The position numbers were made by a program, and so were the translations under genes. The notes under the pieces are model-generated. The model had not been told where the DNA came from, made no database searches, and saw only the letters and a list, made by a program, of their open reading frames with translations. Of a stretch of DNA of 64,000 nt, positions 16,687 through 25,895 are shown piece by piece. This DNA comes from Bacillota bacterium (GTDB taxonomy: Bacteria; Bacillota; Clostridia; Christensenellales; SZUA-584), in the NCBI GenBank assembly GCA_023408075.1, contig JAEYKW010000011.1, forward strand, positions 1-64,000, given 5' to 3'. Position 1 is the stretch's first letter; every line of letters starts with the position of its first letter.

Positions 16687-17124
16687 TTATTCCGTTTCGA
16701 ATACAAAGCCTTTTTTAACGATGATATCCGCCATGACACGCGGGTCGGCAGTCTGTATGGTCGCATAGGCTTGCTTTGTACGCTGATAAAACTCTTTTCG
16801 GGATACTTTGTTCAGTATGACCGGCCTTGGGGAAGATGCGTTCAGCACATCCTGAAAATCATGCCAGACTCCCGGTTCTTCGTATATCCCGTAATCGAGC
16901 GACATGACGGTAACCGGAAACTCCTCATCCACATCAAGAGGAAAATATTTAAGAATCTCGGCCAACAGGATATGGCTGTTTTGGGCTTGAGAATGCACCG
17001 TCTTCTGGCTCATCGCTGACGCTTTGTAATTCGCGTCCGCAATCACCAGCTCGTCGAGATGTCCCATACGATAAATCAGTTCATAAATCTCAGGCGTAAT
17101 CAATTGTGATATGTTCGTCAGCAT
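16687..17124 (-). CDS. RbsD/FucU family sugar mutarotase
   Basis: 145 residues, typical of the FucU branch. The N-terminal RMGHLDELVIADANYKA (residues 19-35) contains the catalytic His22 and Asp24. The rest fits the decameric or octameric RbsD/FucU fold, ending in an aromatic-rich C-terminus. These enzymes speed anomer interconversion of fucose or ribose. No fucose or ribose pathway genes are adjacent, so the sugar is not known. FucU normally has Gly before Asp in GHGD; here it is Leu (GHLD). Confidence 0.85.
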   Translation of the reverse strand: MLTNISQLITPEIYELIYRMGHLDELVIADANYKASAMSQKTVHSQAQNSHILLAEILKYFPLDVDEEFPVTVMSLDYGIYEEPGVWHDFQDVLNASSPRPVILNKVSRKEFYQRTKQAYATIQTADPRVMADIIVKKGFVFETE

Positions 17125-17219
17125 AGATACATCTCCTGTGAGGGCAAAATATACTCATGTAGATTACAGCTTTTACGCATGGTCTGTCAAGCGATACGGT
17201 GCGTTCGCCCCCGCCGCCA

Positions 17220-17248
17220 TTGACTATTGACCCTTTTACGGATAGAAT
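17220..17248 (+). promoter_or_regulatory. Promoter of the mazG-like/yybS/gdpP operon
   Basis: TTGACT (17220-17225), 17 bases, TAGAAT (17243-17248), 55 bases before the first start codon. Confidence 0.75.
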
Positions 17249-17303
17249 AAAGACACTTGCAGCAGAGGTATTGGGGCAATTTCATTAAAAGGTGGTTATG
17301 CGA

Positions 17304-17648
17304 ATGCATCAATCTGTTAATGTGGCCTCTAATGCAAAAATGATCGAAGTATTAAAGGCCGAGTTCATCAGCGAATCGGCCGATGTCCTGCGGGCATCGC
17401 TCTCTCCGGGGGGCCGCGGGGAACTCAAAGACGCTCTCGGAGGGGCCGTGCTGCTTGCTTACGTGCTCGCGCGCCGCTGCGGTATTTCCTTCAGCGAGCT
17501 CGACGAGGACGTTGTCAGCAAGGCAGAATCCGGCATCACCGACGGACACACACTGGAAACGGGTTACGGTGATCTCTCTCTGATAAAAAAACATTTTGAA
17601 GGCGGTAATTCAAGGGGATTTGGACAGGACAAAAAAAGACGATTATAG
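17304..17648 (+). CDS. MazG-like family protein
   Basis: 114 residues resembling the short MazG-like proteins found next to yybS in Clostridia. MazG proteins are nucleoside triphosphate pyrophosphohydrolases with an all-alpha fold using ExxE..ExxD metal ligands; I do not see the complete ligand set here. Visible features are the helical N-terminus and FSELDEDVVSKAESGI. I chose ATG 17304 because AAAGGTGG lies about 9 bases upstream; GTG 17292 and ATG 17298 sit on or too near that site. The end overlaps yybS by about 50 bases. Confidence 0.65.
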   Translation: MHQSVNVASNAKMIEVLKAEFISESADVLRASLSPGGRGELKDALGGAVLLAYVLARRCGISFSELDEDVVSKAESGITDGHTLETGYGDLSLIKKHFEGGNSRGFGQDKKRRL

Positions 17649-18618
17649 TGCCGTGGCGGTTATCTTTTTTGCTGCTGCTGTTTTAATATTGATATCAATG
17701 TATGCGCCCGTAGTCGCAGTTGTGGCCGCCTTTGTGCTCGCATATGCGGTGGCTGTGTGGGGCACGCTTAGCGTTTTCATGACGGTGATAAGCTTTGCTG
17801 CGGGCTGCCTGCTCGATATCGAGCTGACCGCGTTTCTGGCAGCTGCTTTTGTGCCGCTTGCCCTGACAGCAGGTTTCGTCATCAGAAAACAGCTGCGCAT
17901 GCGGCACAGCGTGCTCGCTGCCAGCGGTGCCGCCCTTTTGGGGCTGGCTGCCGCAATCGGTGTGCTGTGGCTTTTTACGGGCCTTGGCCCCATTGATTAT
18001 GCCGTCAGCCGGTTTGGGTCTTATTTAAGCTCTCTCAGCAGTGGGCTCGTCCAGCTTGTGTATCAGTATGTCCGTTTTGTGGACATGCTGACAGGCGCAA
18101 TTTCACAGGCTGCCGTTTTCTCCACACCGGCACCCGAAGCCATTGTCATCATACAGGAAAGGCTGCGGGAGGCGCTCAATTATTATCTCGTCGGCGGCAT
18201 GGTCTGTTACGCGCTGCTGATGGGTTTGGTGAGCTTTACGGTCACGCGTGCATTCGTCAAAAAGCGGCGCAGGGTGGCTAAAGTACCGTCGTTTGACGCA
18301 CTGACGCTGCCGCCGCGATTTTGGCTGGCTTACCTGCTCTCGTATTTGTTTGCTTTCGCGGGTATCAGCTTTGGCTGGCCGTCTTTTGATATTGTGGCCC
18401 AGACGATAACGGATGTGTATGGCTTTGTGTTTACCGTTCAGGCCTTGAGCCTGCTCGATTTTTTTTACAAGAAGAGACGCATGGCGTCTGCAGTGCGCGT
18501 GCTGCTCCACGTGGTTGTTACGCTGTTTTTAGGCTTCATTCTCGTTTGGGTGGGCATGCTTGAAAATATGGCAAGCCTGCGAAAACGGATGAACACGGAA
18601 GGCGGTATTGTGTCGTGA
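17596..18618 (+). CDS. yybS: YybS family (DUF2232) membrane protein
   Basis: 340 residues with about eight hydrophobic segments, matching the YybS/DUF2232 proteins encoded upstream of gdpP in most Bacillota. The function is not established. The start is uncertain: the longest frame begins at TTG 17596 inside the previous gene, with TTG 17620 and GTG 17653 further in, and none has an ideal ribosome binding site, which suggests translational coupling. The end overlaps gdpP by four bases (GTGA). Confidence 0.8.
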   Translation: MKAVIQGDLDRTKKDDYSAVAVIFFAAAVLILISMYAPVVAVVAAFVLAYAVAVWGTLSVFMTVISFAAGCLLDIELTAFLAAAFVPLALTAGFVIRKQLRMRHSVLAASGAALLGLAAAIGVLWLFTGLGPIDYAVSRFGSYLSSLSSGLVQLVYQYVRFVDMLTGAISQAAVFSTPAPEAIVIIQERLREALNYYLVGGMVCYALLMGLVSFTVTRAFVKKRRRVAKVPSFDALTLPPRFWLAYLLSYLFAFAGISFGWPSFDIVAQTITDVYGFVFTVQALSLLDFFYKKRRMASAVRVLLHVVVTLFLGFILVWVGMLENMASLRKRMNTEGGIVS

Positions 18619-20549
18619 AAAACAAGATCCGTTTTTTCACAACAGATTTTTTATGTCTTATACTCGCGCTCGGCTTTGCCTGCGTGTTTGCTTTTCTGCA
18701 CAGCGTCGCGCTCGGTGCAGCGGCTCTGGCTGCCGGTGCCATCGCAGCGGTCTGCTATCTTTATTTTGTCGTCTATCGAAAGGTGCAGTGGCAGCGACTT
18801 GTCATCAAAACGCTGTTCAATCAGGAAGAACTGCCGACTTATCTCAATACGATGGCCATTCCCACCGTGCTGACATCTCTCACCGGCCATATTAAGTGGG
18901 CCAATCTTGCATTTCGCAGCATCACGGGGTTTGGAGCCCTGCGAAACATCAATAAGATGATTGCGGGCATCAGCGTGCCCGACAAGGACAAAAAGATACT
19001 GATCGGCGGCAAGCCCTATAAGAAGGAGCTTGCGACTGTCCGGCTCGGCGGTGGGGAATACCTGCTGCACCGTCTCGTGGATATTGAAAACACCGTAGAA
19101 GCAAAAAAGCTTTATCAAAGCTTTCTGCCGGTGATCTGTCATATACAGATCGACAACTATGAAGATCTGGCAGCCAAGCTCACACAGTCGGAGCTTTCCG
19201 AGGTGGTCGCCTCGGTGGAGCGCCGGTTGTCCACACTTGCCGAAAATCTCTCGGCCCATTTCCAGCGCACCGACCGCGGGCGGTACCTGTGCATATTCGA
19301 ACGGCGGTTTTTATCCACACTGCGCACAAGCAAATTCGCGATACTCGATGACATCCGTCAGATCAATCAGACGCTGTCGCCCACGCTCTCCATTGCCTTG
19401 GGCGTTGGGGAAACGCCCGAACAGTCGGGCGAATACGCGGGCAAAGCGATGGATTTGGCTTTGGGCCGTGGCGGCGATCAGGCGGTTATTAAGCAGGGCG
19501 ACAATTTCATGTTCTTCGGCGGCACCACGAAAACAGGCTTTCGCCGCAGCAAGGTCAAGGCGCGCATGATCAGCCATGCGCTGCGCAATCTGATGGAACA
19601 GTGCAGCGATGTGTATGTGATGGGTCACGATGGGCCCGACCTTGACTGCATGGGTGCAGCGCTCGGCATTTGTGCCTGCGCGCGCCATGTCAATAAAAAA
19701 GCGTATATCGTGATGGACAATCCGAACCCGTCGATTGACCTGCTGCTCGATAAGCTCAAGACCATTGACGTCTATGCGTCGGGGCTCGTAACGGGGCAGG
19801 ATGCGGCCATGCGCATGAGCGCCACAAGCATGCTCGTGATTGTGGACACACAGCTCGCCGCGTTTACAATTTCACCCGGACTGCTCGAAATGGCGGATAC
19901 CGTGGTGGTGATTGACCACCATATCCGCGGAACCTCGACGATTGAAAAAGCCACGCTGTTCTATCATGACCCGTATGCGTCATCCGCATGCGAGCTTGTG
20001 ACGGAAGTGATGCAATACTTTGACGATGATTTGAAGCCGCTGCCGATCGACCTTGAGGCGCTGCTGTGCGGCATCACGCTGGATACCAAAGGCTTCACGT
20101 TCAACACAGGCGTCCGCACGTTTGAAGCGGCATCATACCTTCGCCGCCAGGGGGCGGATACCACCGTGACGCGGTTGCTCGTGCAGGATGACCTTAAGAC
20201 ATATACCGCCAAAACGGATATCGTCCGCAAGGCGGAAATTGTAGAAAACGGATATGCGGTGGCGGCCTGTCCGGAAGGCATCGATAAAGCGTCACTGATT
20301 GCGGCGCAGGCAGCGGATGCGCTGCTGACCATACGCGGCGTCAAGGCGTCGTTCGTTTTATGCCATGTGGATTCAAATGTGCTCATCAGCGGCCGGTCGC
20401 TCGGAGACGTCAACGTTCAGCTCATACTCGAAAGCCTCGGCGGCGGCGGACATGCCACCATTGCTGCCGTCAGACTGGAGAATATGGATATGGATACTGC
20501 CATCAAGCGGCTTAAGTCAGCGATTAATAAATATGTGAAAAGAGGTTAA
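18615..20549 (+). CDS. gdpP: Cyclic-di-AMP phosphodiesterase GdpP (YybT)
   Basis: 644 residues, close to the usual ~650. Order: two N-terminal membrane helices (about 8-55), a degenerate PAS domain (about 65-150), a degenerate GGDEF domain (about 165-300) and the DHH-DHHA1 phosphodiesterase. Metal ligands include Asp342 and Asp344 (GPDLDCMGAALG) and DHH at 434-436. The C-terminal GGGGHATIAA is the DHHA1 signature. It hydrolyses cyclic-di-AMP to pApA, affecting potassium and wall homeostasis. GTG start at 18615 overlaps yybS. Followed 5 bases later by rplI. Confidence 0.95.
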   Translation: MKNKIRFFTTDFLCLILALGFACVFAFLHSVALGAAALAAGAIAAVCYLYFVVYRKVQWQRLVIKTLFNQEELPTYLNTMAIPTVLTSLTGHIKWANLAFRSITGFGALRNINKMIAGISVPDKDKKILIGGKPYKKELATVRLGGGEYLLHRLVDIENTVEAKKLYQSFLPVICHIQIDNYEDLAAKLTQSELSEVVASVERRLSTLAENLSAHFQRTDRGRYLCIFERRFLSTLRTSKFAILDDIRQINQTLSPTLSIALGVGETPEQSGEYAGKAMDLALGRGGDQAVIKQGDNFMFFGGTTKTGFRRSKVKARMISHALRNLMEQCSDVYVMGHDGPDLDCMGAALGICACARHVNKKAYIVMDNPNPSIDLLLDKLKTIDVYASGLVTGQDAAMRMSATSMLVIVDTQLAAFTISPGLLEMADTVVVIDHHIRGTSTIEKATLFYHDPYASSACELVTEVMQYFDDDLKPLPIDLEALLCGITLDTKGFTFNTGVRTFEAASYLRRQGADTTVTRLLVQDDLKTYTAKTDIVRKAEIVENGYAVAACPEGIDKASLIAAQAADALLTIRGVKASFVLCHVDSNVLISGRSLGDVNVQLILESLGGGGHATIAAVRLENMDMDTAIKRLKSAINKYVKRG

Positions 20550-20554
20550 GTCAA

Positions 20555-21004
20555 ATGAAAGTCATATTGATTAAGGACATAAAAGGCACCGGGTTTGCCG
20601 GAGATATTATCAACGTGAGCGACGGCTATGCAAGAAACTTTCTGTTTCCCAAGGGACTTGCCAAGGAAGCGTCGGCTCAGAATTTGAACATTGCGAAGCA
20701 GCAGCAGCAGGCCAACGAAAAGCGCCGCATGCTTGAGCGCCTTTCGGCAGAGGAAGCCGCCAAGCGGCTGAGCGGCCTTAAAGTGGTTGTGAAAGCCAAG
20801 TGCGGCGAGAACGGCCGCCTGTTTGGGTCCATCACGGCCAAGGAGATCTCCGATGCGATACTCGACCAGCACGGCATTGAGATTGAGAAAAAGCGCATCG
20901 TGATGGACGATCATATCAAGGAACTGGGCGAGACAAAGCTCTCAATCAAGGTGTATGCGGGCATTTCCGCCGAGATTATCGTCAGCGTCGAAGCGGCGGA
21001 GTAA
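20555..21004 (+). CDS. rplI: 50S ribosomal protein L9
   Basis: 149 residues with the L9 signature GFAGDIINVSDGYARNFLFPKGLA at the N-terminus, the long connecting helix (about 45-75) and the C-terminal rRNA-binding domain with GRLFGSITAKEISDAI. L9 binds 23S rRNA and supports frame maintenance. AGAGG precedes ATG 20555. Standard position between gdpP and dnaB. Confidence 0.97.
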   Translation: MKVILIKDIKGTGFAGDIINVSDGYARNFLFPKGLAKEASAQNLNIAKQQQQANEKRRMLERLSAEEAAKRLSGLKVVVKAKCGENGRLFGSITAKEISDAILDQHGIEIEKKRIVMDDHIKELGETKLSIKVYAGISAEIIVSVEAAE

Positions 21005-21072
21005 ATCCTGTCCGGCACCATGAATAGCATTTTGGAGACTTATAAGACAATTCTATCTTAATATCAACAAAC

Positions 21073-21105
21073 AAAAGTCTCGCGGCAGTGTGCGAGATTG
21101 CAGAC
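21073..21105 (+). other. Hairpin between rplI and dnaB
   Basis: AGTCTCGC and GCGAGA-TTGC-AGACT can pair. No T run follows; it may be a processing or partial termination site. Confidence 0.3.
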
Positions 21106-21177
21106 TGCATGGTCATGCACGTGTGAAACGCGCCACAATATGCGGCGTTTAAGCCAATCGGTTTATAAAGGGGTTTT

Positions 21178-22524
21178 ATGGAGCAGGTTGAAACGGCGGG
21201 CTATGTGCCGCCAAACAATCAGGAAGCGGAGCGCAGCGTCCTTGGGAGCATGTTTTTAGACTCAAGGGCTGTTTTCTCTGCCATTGAACGGCTCCACTCG
21301 GGCGATTTTTACGCGCGCCGCCACCAGCAGATATTTGAGGTGATGTGCGAGCTCTGCGAAACAGGCGCACCAATCGACACCGTCACCGTGGTGGACCGGC
21401 TCGACCGCAAGGGGCAATTGGGCGGCACCGATGACACGCTCTACATTGCGGACCTCGCGGGCAGCGTGCCGAGCGCTTCCAGCGTCGGCTATTATATCGA
21501 TATTGTTGAACAAAAAGCCGTGTTGCGCGCACTCATTGGCGCAGGACAAACGATCATACAGGATGCCACGGGCTCGGAAGAGGAAGTGGCGGACATCGTG
21601 AACCGCGCGGGCGATTTGATATACAAAATTGCGGTTAAGCGCGAACGCGATACGCTGACGCATATCAAGCAGGCGCTGCTTGAAGGGTATACCTCCATCA
21701 GCGAATCCATGAACAGCAAAACAGGGATTATCGGCGTCCCCACGGGCTTTAAGCAGCTAGATAAAATGCTGTCGGGCCTGCAGAAATCACAGCTTATCAT
21801 CGTCGCGGGGCGACCCGGCATGGGCAAAACGAGCTTCGCGATCAACATTGCGCAGCACGCCGCCGTAGAGCTCGACGTGCCTGTGGCGATCTTTTCTCTG
21901 GAAATGTCACGCGAGCAGCTGGCTATGCGCATGATGTGCAGCGAAGCGCTTGTAGACAGCCAGAAGACGCGAATCGGTGGCCTCACCCCGGATGATTACG
22001 ACAGGCTGGCCGACGCCGTGGACGTGCTTGCCAAAGCGCCCATCTATATCGACGATTCACCCACCATCACGGTGATGGAGATGCTCGCCAAAGCGCGGCG
22101 TCTTAAGAAAGAAAGAGGGCTTGGGCTCGTCGTGATCGACTATCTACAGCTCATGTCGGGCAAAGACCGCCGCGAAAACCGCCAGCAGGAGATATCCAGC
22201 ATGACGCGCAGTCTCAAGATCATGGCCAAAGAGGTCGGCATACCCGTGATACTGCTCTCGCAGCTGAGCCGTGCAAGCGAAAAGCGCGATTCCAAGCGCC
22301 CGCTGCTGTCCGACCTGCGTGAATCAGGCAGTATTGAGCAGGACGCCGACGTCGTCATATTCCTGCACCGCGAGAACTATTACAACAAAGAGGCCGACAA
22401 CGTCTCGCAGATCATCATCGCCAAGCAGAGAAGCGGGCCCACGGGCGAAGTCAATGTGGGATGGCGCGGCGATCAGACGCGGTTTGCGGAGCTTTCGAAC
22501 CAAACGGAAGCCGCACCGTTCTAG
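21178..22524 (+). CDS. dnaB: Replicative DNA helicase DnaB/DnaC
   Basis: 448 residues. The N-terminal DnaB domain opens with VPPNNQEAERSVLGSMFLD, followed by a linker helix and the RecA-like motor. Walker A GRPGMGKT is at about 211-218, Walker B LGLVVIDYLQLMSG near 320, and the arginine-finger region PLLSDLRESGSIEQDADVV further on. A hexamer unwinds DNA at the fork. AAAGGGG precedes ATG 21178. Ends the yybS-gdpP-rplI-dnaB cluster. Confidence 0.97.
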   Translation: MEQVETAGYVPPNNQEAERSVLGSMFLDSRAVFSAIERLHSGDFYARRHQQIFEVMCELCETGAPIDTVTVVDRLDRKGQLGGTDDTLYIADLAGSVPSASSVGYYIDIVEQKAVLRALIGAGQTIIQDATGSEEEVADIVNRAGDLIYKIAVKRERDTLTHIKQALLEGYTSISESMNSKTGIIGVPTGFKQLDKMLSGLQKSQLIIVAGRPGMGKTSFAINIAQHAAVELDVPVAIFSLEMSREQLAMRMMCSEALVDSQKTRIGGLTPDDYDRLADAVDVLAKAPIYIDDSPTITVMEMLAKARRLKKERGLGLVVIDYLQLMSGKDRRENRQQEISSMTRSLKIMAKEVGIPVILLSQLSRASEKRDSKRPLLSDLRESGSIEQDADVVIFLHRENYYNKEADNVSQIIIAKQRSGPTGEVNVGWRGDQTRFAELSNQTEAAPF

Positions 22525-22595
22525 TGCCCACGCACAATCAAGCAACGAACGAAACCGGCCATACGCCGGTCCAGGCATCTGACAAAAGCAGCAAG

Positions 22596-22719
22596 TGTCA
22601 TTCCGATGCAGCGTAAGCGGAAGAGAAATCCCATGGCGAAGAGCTTAAATACATGGGATGCGTTCCGCTTCGCAGTCATGTCCCTTAGCACTTCACTACG
22701 CAGTGGATAGTATGACTGA
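22596..22719 (+). repeat. Dispersed palindromic repeat, copy R1
   Basis: Begins TGTCATTCCGATG, has a core ATCCCATG...CATGGGAT and ends TATGACTGA, so the ends are inverted. The same pattern occurs inverted at 34441-34553 and in a diverged form at 47653-47760. No coding capacity; looks like a MITE or REP-type element. Confidence 0.7.
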
Positions 22720-22738
22720 GCGGGCTTTCATCAAGCTG

Positions 22739-22763
22739 AACCGGCTGTATACCGGTTTTTTTG
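22739..22763 (+). terminator. Terminator downstream of dnaB
   Basis: AACCGG, loop CTGTATA, CCGGTT and further T residues. Confidence 0.75.
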
Positions 22764-22873
22764 ATCAATCGCATCAATGCGATCAGTCTGCCGCATCCTT
22801 TTATATGATTTATTTTCATTTACAAGCGCAAATGGGTAATGTATACTTCATATGGAAATAATTTAAGGTAATG

Positions 22874-23923
22874 ATGGCAATGGATTCTAATAATGACCAA
22901 TCCGAAAAGCTCAAGGAGACGCCGGACACAAAAAACATACGAAGGGTACCCGTCGTACTGCTGATATTCTTTGACGTCCTTTATGCGGCGATAATATTGC
23001 TGGCCTTTTACCTCACAACATACAGCTGGCACAGCGAAATAAAACCCCAGCCGCTCGCAACGCCAATTGCCGCTCCCGCCGTTTCCGATATAACCCTGCA
23101 GACCAGTGAGCCATCGGAGTCGCAAGCGCAAGCTTCTCCTCCAGCCGGGCCGCTCACGCTGCGCCAAAAATTCGCGGACAAGTTCACCGGCGGGACGGTT
23201 GAAAAGACAGCCAATTCGTACAAAAATGCGAATATCAGCGTCACAATCGATACGGTGAAAAAAGACGGCGTCACGTATTTCCTTGCGGATATTTACGTCG
23301 CCGACATCAAATATTTCAAAACGGCATTTGCGAAAGAGGCCGACGTGCTTGCCCACGAAGAGCCCACCGATGTGATTGCCAGAGAGGTCGGCGCAATACT
23401 TGCCATCAACGGCGATTCCTGCATCGGCAACCATGGGCTCATCATACGCAATGGCAGCTTGTATCCCATGGAAGCCACGGAAGCGGATATGCTCGTTATG
23501 TATCAGGACGGCACAATGGTCACGCTCGCTCCCGAGGATGCCGACAGAGACGAAATTATTGCCGAGACGCCCTATCAGGTTTGGTCCTTCGGGCCGATGC
23601 TGCTTAAAAACGGCCAGGCGATGACCGAATTCAACTCGCCCAATCGTATCGCAGGCAGCCCCGAAAACCCTAGAACGGCAGTCGGGTACTATGAGCCGGG
23701 GCATTACTGCTTTTTGGTGGTGGACGGCAGACAGAAAGGATATTCGTTTCCCGGGATGAGCTGCGCACAGATGTCCGTGCTTTTTGAGGAGCTTGGGTGC
23801 AAGGTGGCCTACAATCTCGACGGGGGAAAAACCTCTGAGATGGCATTCAGGGGAGAGCTTTACAACAATCCGGTCGGCAGCGGCCGCAGCGTCAGCGACA
23901 TAGTCTATATTGCCGCCGAATAG
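22874..23923 (+). CDS. Phosphodiester glycosidase (NAGPA-domain) family protein, membrane anchored
   Basis: About 349 residues. A cytoplasmic N-terminus of about 24 residues precedes one membrane helix (VPVVLLIFFDVLYAAIILLAFY). A Pro/Ala/Gln-rich linker follows, then a NAGPA-type domain (about 105-350) on the outer side. Family landmarks are AILAINGDSC, WSFGPMLLKNG, NPRTAVGYY, LVVDGRQ and LGCKVAYNLDGGKTSEM. The family includes a mammalian enzyme that uncovers mannose-6-phosphate; bacterial members probably act on envelope glycans. Several ATGs cluster at 22871-22880 and 22874 has the best spacing from AAGG. Followed 12 bases later by a small membrane protein gene. Confidence 0.85.
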   Translation: MAMDSNNDQSEKLKETPDTKNIRRVPVVLLIFFDVLYAAIILLAFYLTTYSWHSEIKPQPLATPIAAPAVSDITLQTSEPSESQAQASPPAGPLTLRQKFADKFTGGTVEKTANSYKNANISVTIDTVKKDGVTYFLADIYVADIKYFKTAFAKEADVLAHEEPTDVIAREVGAILAINGDSCIGNHGLIIRNGSLYPMEATEADMLVMYQDGTMVTLAPEDADRDEIIAETPYQVWSFGPMLLKNGQAMTEFNSPNRIAGSPENPRTAVGYYEPGHYCFLVVDGRQKGYSFPGMSCAQMSVLFEELGCKVAYNLDGGKTSEMAFRGELYNNPVGSGRSVSDIVYIAAE

Positions 23924-23935
23924 AGGAAAATGATC

Positions 23936-24118
23936 ATGATTAAAAGACTGATACCGCATCTGTGCATCATCTTTTCACTGGCCACGCTCACGTTTCTCGT
24001 GTTGGCTCAGTTCAACCCGATATGGAGCAAGACGTTTATTCAGGTCGTCGTGGCGGCCACATGTATCACATCCATCACAGCCGCCGCGTTTCTGATAGCA
24101 GACCACCGGAAGAAGTAG
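23936..24118 (+). CDS. Small two-helix membrane protein (60 aa)
   Basis: Two hydrophobic segments (about 6-24 and 34-55) with a short loop and a basic tail ending DHRKK. ATG 23936 follows GAGGAAA with good spacing; ATG 23930 is too close. Lies just after the NAGPA-type gene and is likely cotranscribed. No family recognised. Confidence 0.6.
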   Translation: MIKRLIPHLCIIFSLATLTFLVLAQFNPIWSKTFIQVVVAATCITSITAAAFLIADHRKK

Positions 24119-24129
24119 GCTCTCACGGC

Positions 24130-25611
24130 TCAATAGCCCCACTGACGGTTGATATGGCTGCCGTCGATCGCGTTGATCGTCACATAGCTCTGGTCCCCGA
24201 AGGGAAGCCAATCCGTTTCGCCATACACAGTCTGCTCACGATTTCCGATGAAATCCCAAACCGGCACCATCATATAGTCGCCGGGCTTATCCTTTCTCAT
24301 AATCCGCATCATGCCAAGCTCAATACGCGTGATATGCACATGCGCGGTGCAATTGGATGCGGAATACCCTTGAAAAAATATGTTGTCCTTGGCTTTCTGC
24401 ACGATTTGCTCAAACGGCAGCAGCGTGACGTTTTGCGACAACACCTCGTCCTCCTCAAACGGCGCTGTCCACTGCATCTGAACAATGCCCGTGTCGTCGA
24501 CATCGATAAACAGCCATTCCGGCTGCACCACATCGGTATATTCAGGCTCTTTGGGCGCTTCCATCGACGGATCATCTCCGCTGTTGGGCGTCGCGGCATC
24601 GATTCTCGTCACCGGAATCCCGTGAAACAGACGCTCCAATTCAAAGTGATAGCATTGTTTTTTTGTCGTGCTCAGTCCTAAATCCGTGTAGTCACCATAA
24701 TAAACGGCGGTAATCCGCATGACTTCTAGGCCCAGATCATCCATGGTCTGATTCACGAGCGCTGTTGCCTCCTCAAGCGTCATCGCCATGCCTTTGGGGC
24801 TTTCATCCGTCACCGAATCAAGCCAAAAATGATATAATCCTTTACCGCTGTTGGAGAAGTAAAAATGGCTTTCCCGCTCGCCATTAAACACGCTGAAATC
24901 AGCCACGTCGTCCTTGCCAAGATCCGCGACAACATCGATTTCCCGCCCGTACTCTGTCTCAATAAAATCCAGCGTCGCGGGCGTTTTCGCACGCTCTTCG
25001 GGCGCATCCACGTATTGATTTTCAAGCTCCTCAAGATGCTGCTCTGCCCCCTTGAGATAGTCCTTCATGTTCTGGCTGAGTTCGTCCTCGTTTTTCGTGC
25101 TGCGAATATCTTGCTTCCATCGGATAATTTCTGCTTCGATTTCCTCTCTGGTACGCACAGTCTCCTGCGTGAAAACGGGAGCACCTTTCAGAAAATAAGC
25201 CGCGTACCGATCGACCATATCCTGAGAAAACACGGACGGTTTGAGCGCAACGGCAGGCAGGCTCTGCACCGCGGGCACCAGCACCGCCGCGTCGTCAAAC
25301 GACACCGTGACCCGGCCGTTTTTGTTTTCAAAGCTGTCCGAGTACGTTTGCGGAGCGCCGAGCTTTTCGCGCAGCGCTGACCGAAGCGCTTCATCCTGCT
25401 CCTCTTTGGTTTTTGCGGGGTCAACCGTGGAGGCGGGCAGCGGCGTCTGTGTGGACGCCGCGATGATCTCTTCGAGGCGGCTGTCGCCCTTGTTGACCAC
25501 GGGCGCCGTTTCCGGCGTCGGCTGGCACGCCGTCAAGAAAAAAGCGACCGGTATCAGGCAGGCAAGCAAAGTGAACGCTCTTTTCATCAAAAAGGCCGGT
25601 TTATGTTTCAT
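24130..25611 (-). CDS. Lone sensor-like lipoprotein, paralogous to the M56 C-terminal domains
   Basis: 493 residues. The signal peptide ends in the lipobox FLTAC with Cys29, followed by QPTPETAPVVNK. The M56 proteins at 8449, 29376 and 31933 have nearly the same words, TACQPTP then VVNK or a variant, at the end of their last membrane helix. The C-termini also agree (VTINAIDGSHINRQWGY here). So this is the extracytoplasmic domain of those proteins without the protease, probably a DUF6034 family member. ATG 25611 has GAGGTG upstream. Its promoter (25653-25681) has the same BlaI-type design as the two blaI operons, so it is likely repressed by one of the BlaI proteins although no regulator is adjacent. 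Confidence 0.8.
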   Translation of the reverse strand: MKHKPAFLMKRAFTLLACLIPVAFFLTACQPTPETAPVVNKGDSRLEEIIAASTQTPLPASTVDPAKTKEEQDEALRSALREKLGAPQTYSDSFENKNGRVTVSFDDAAVLVPAVQSLPAVALKPSVFSQDMVDRYAAYFLKGAPVFTQETVRTREEIEAEIIRWKQDIRSTKNEDELSQNMKDYLKGAEQHLEELENQYVDAPEERAKTPATLDFIETEYGREIDVVADLGKDDVADFSVFNGERESHFYFSNSGKGLYHFWLDSVTDESPKGMAMTLEEATALVNQTMDDLGLEVMRITAVYYGDYTDLGLSTTKKQCYHFELERLFHGIPVTRIDAATPNSGDDPSMEAPKEPEYTDVVQPEWLFIDVDDTGIVQMQWTAPFEEDEVLSQNVTLLPFEQIVQKAKDNIFFQGYSASNCTAHVHITRIELGMMRIMRKDKPGDYMMVPVWDFIGNREQTVYGETDWLPFGDQSYVTINAIDGSHINRQWGY

Positions 25612-25646
25612 GACGGCACCTCAACAACACTAGATTTATATTTCCA

Positions 25647-25681
25647 ATTACAATTGTAGTTATAAGCGTTCTTTTTGTCAA
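25647..25681 (-). promoter_or_regulatory. BlaI-type promoter/operator of the lone lipoprotein gene
   Basis: On the minus strand TTGACA (25681-25676), exactly 17 bases, TACAAT (25658-25653). The -10 is the left part of the perfect palindrome TACAATTGTA (25649-25658). The 3' end of the spacer, TTATAAC, equals that at 8001-8007. Confidence 0.75.
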
Positions 25682-25748
25682 TATGTGTTATGGCGGTTAA
25701 TGTGAAGGCACATTGATCAGATGATCTAAGCTAATTTTGGGCACAAAT

Positions 25749-25781
25749 GAAAAGAGCGCATACATTGGCTGCGCTCTTTTC
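25749..25781 (-). terminator. Terminator of the corA-fmdB-radC-GNAT unit
   Basis: GAAAAGAGCGCA and TGCGCTCTTTTC arms, 9-base loop; the right-hand T run works on the minus strand. Confidence 0.75.
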
Positions 25782-25895
25782 AATATATATAAATTGCTGG
25801 CTGCCTTATTAATGACTGCCTTGTTAACTGAGTATTATTATAGAGAATGATTATGAACAATATGTTAACACAACGTTGAATTTTTGTAAATACCT

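Larger units (their letters stand above)
22525..22870. other. Intergenic region holding a dispersed repeat between two hairpins
   Basis: A CCGGC/GCCGG hairpin at about 22555, then repeat copy R1 (22596-22719), then a terminator at 22739. No gene seen. Confidence 0.5.
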
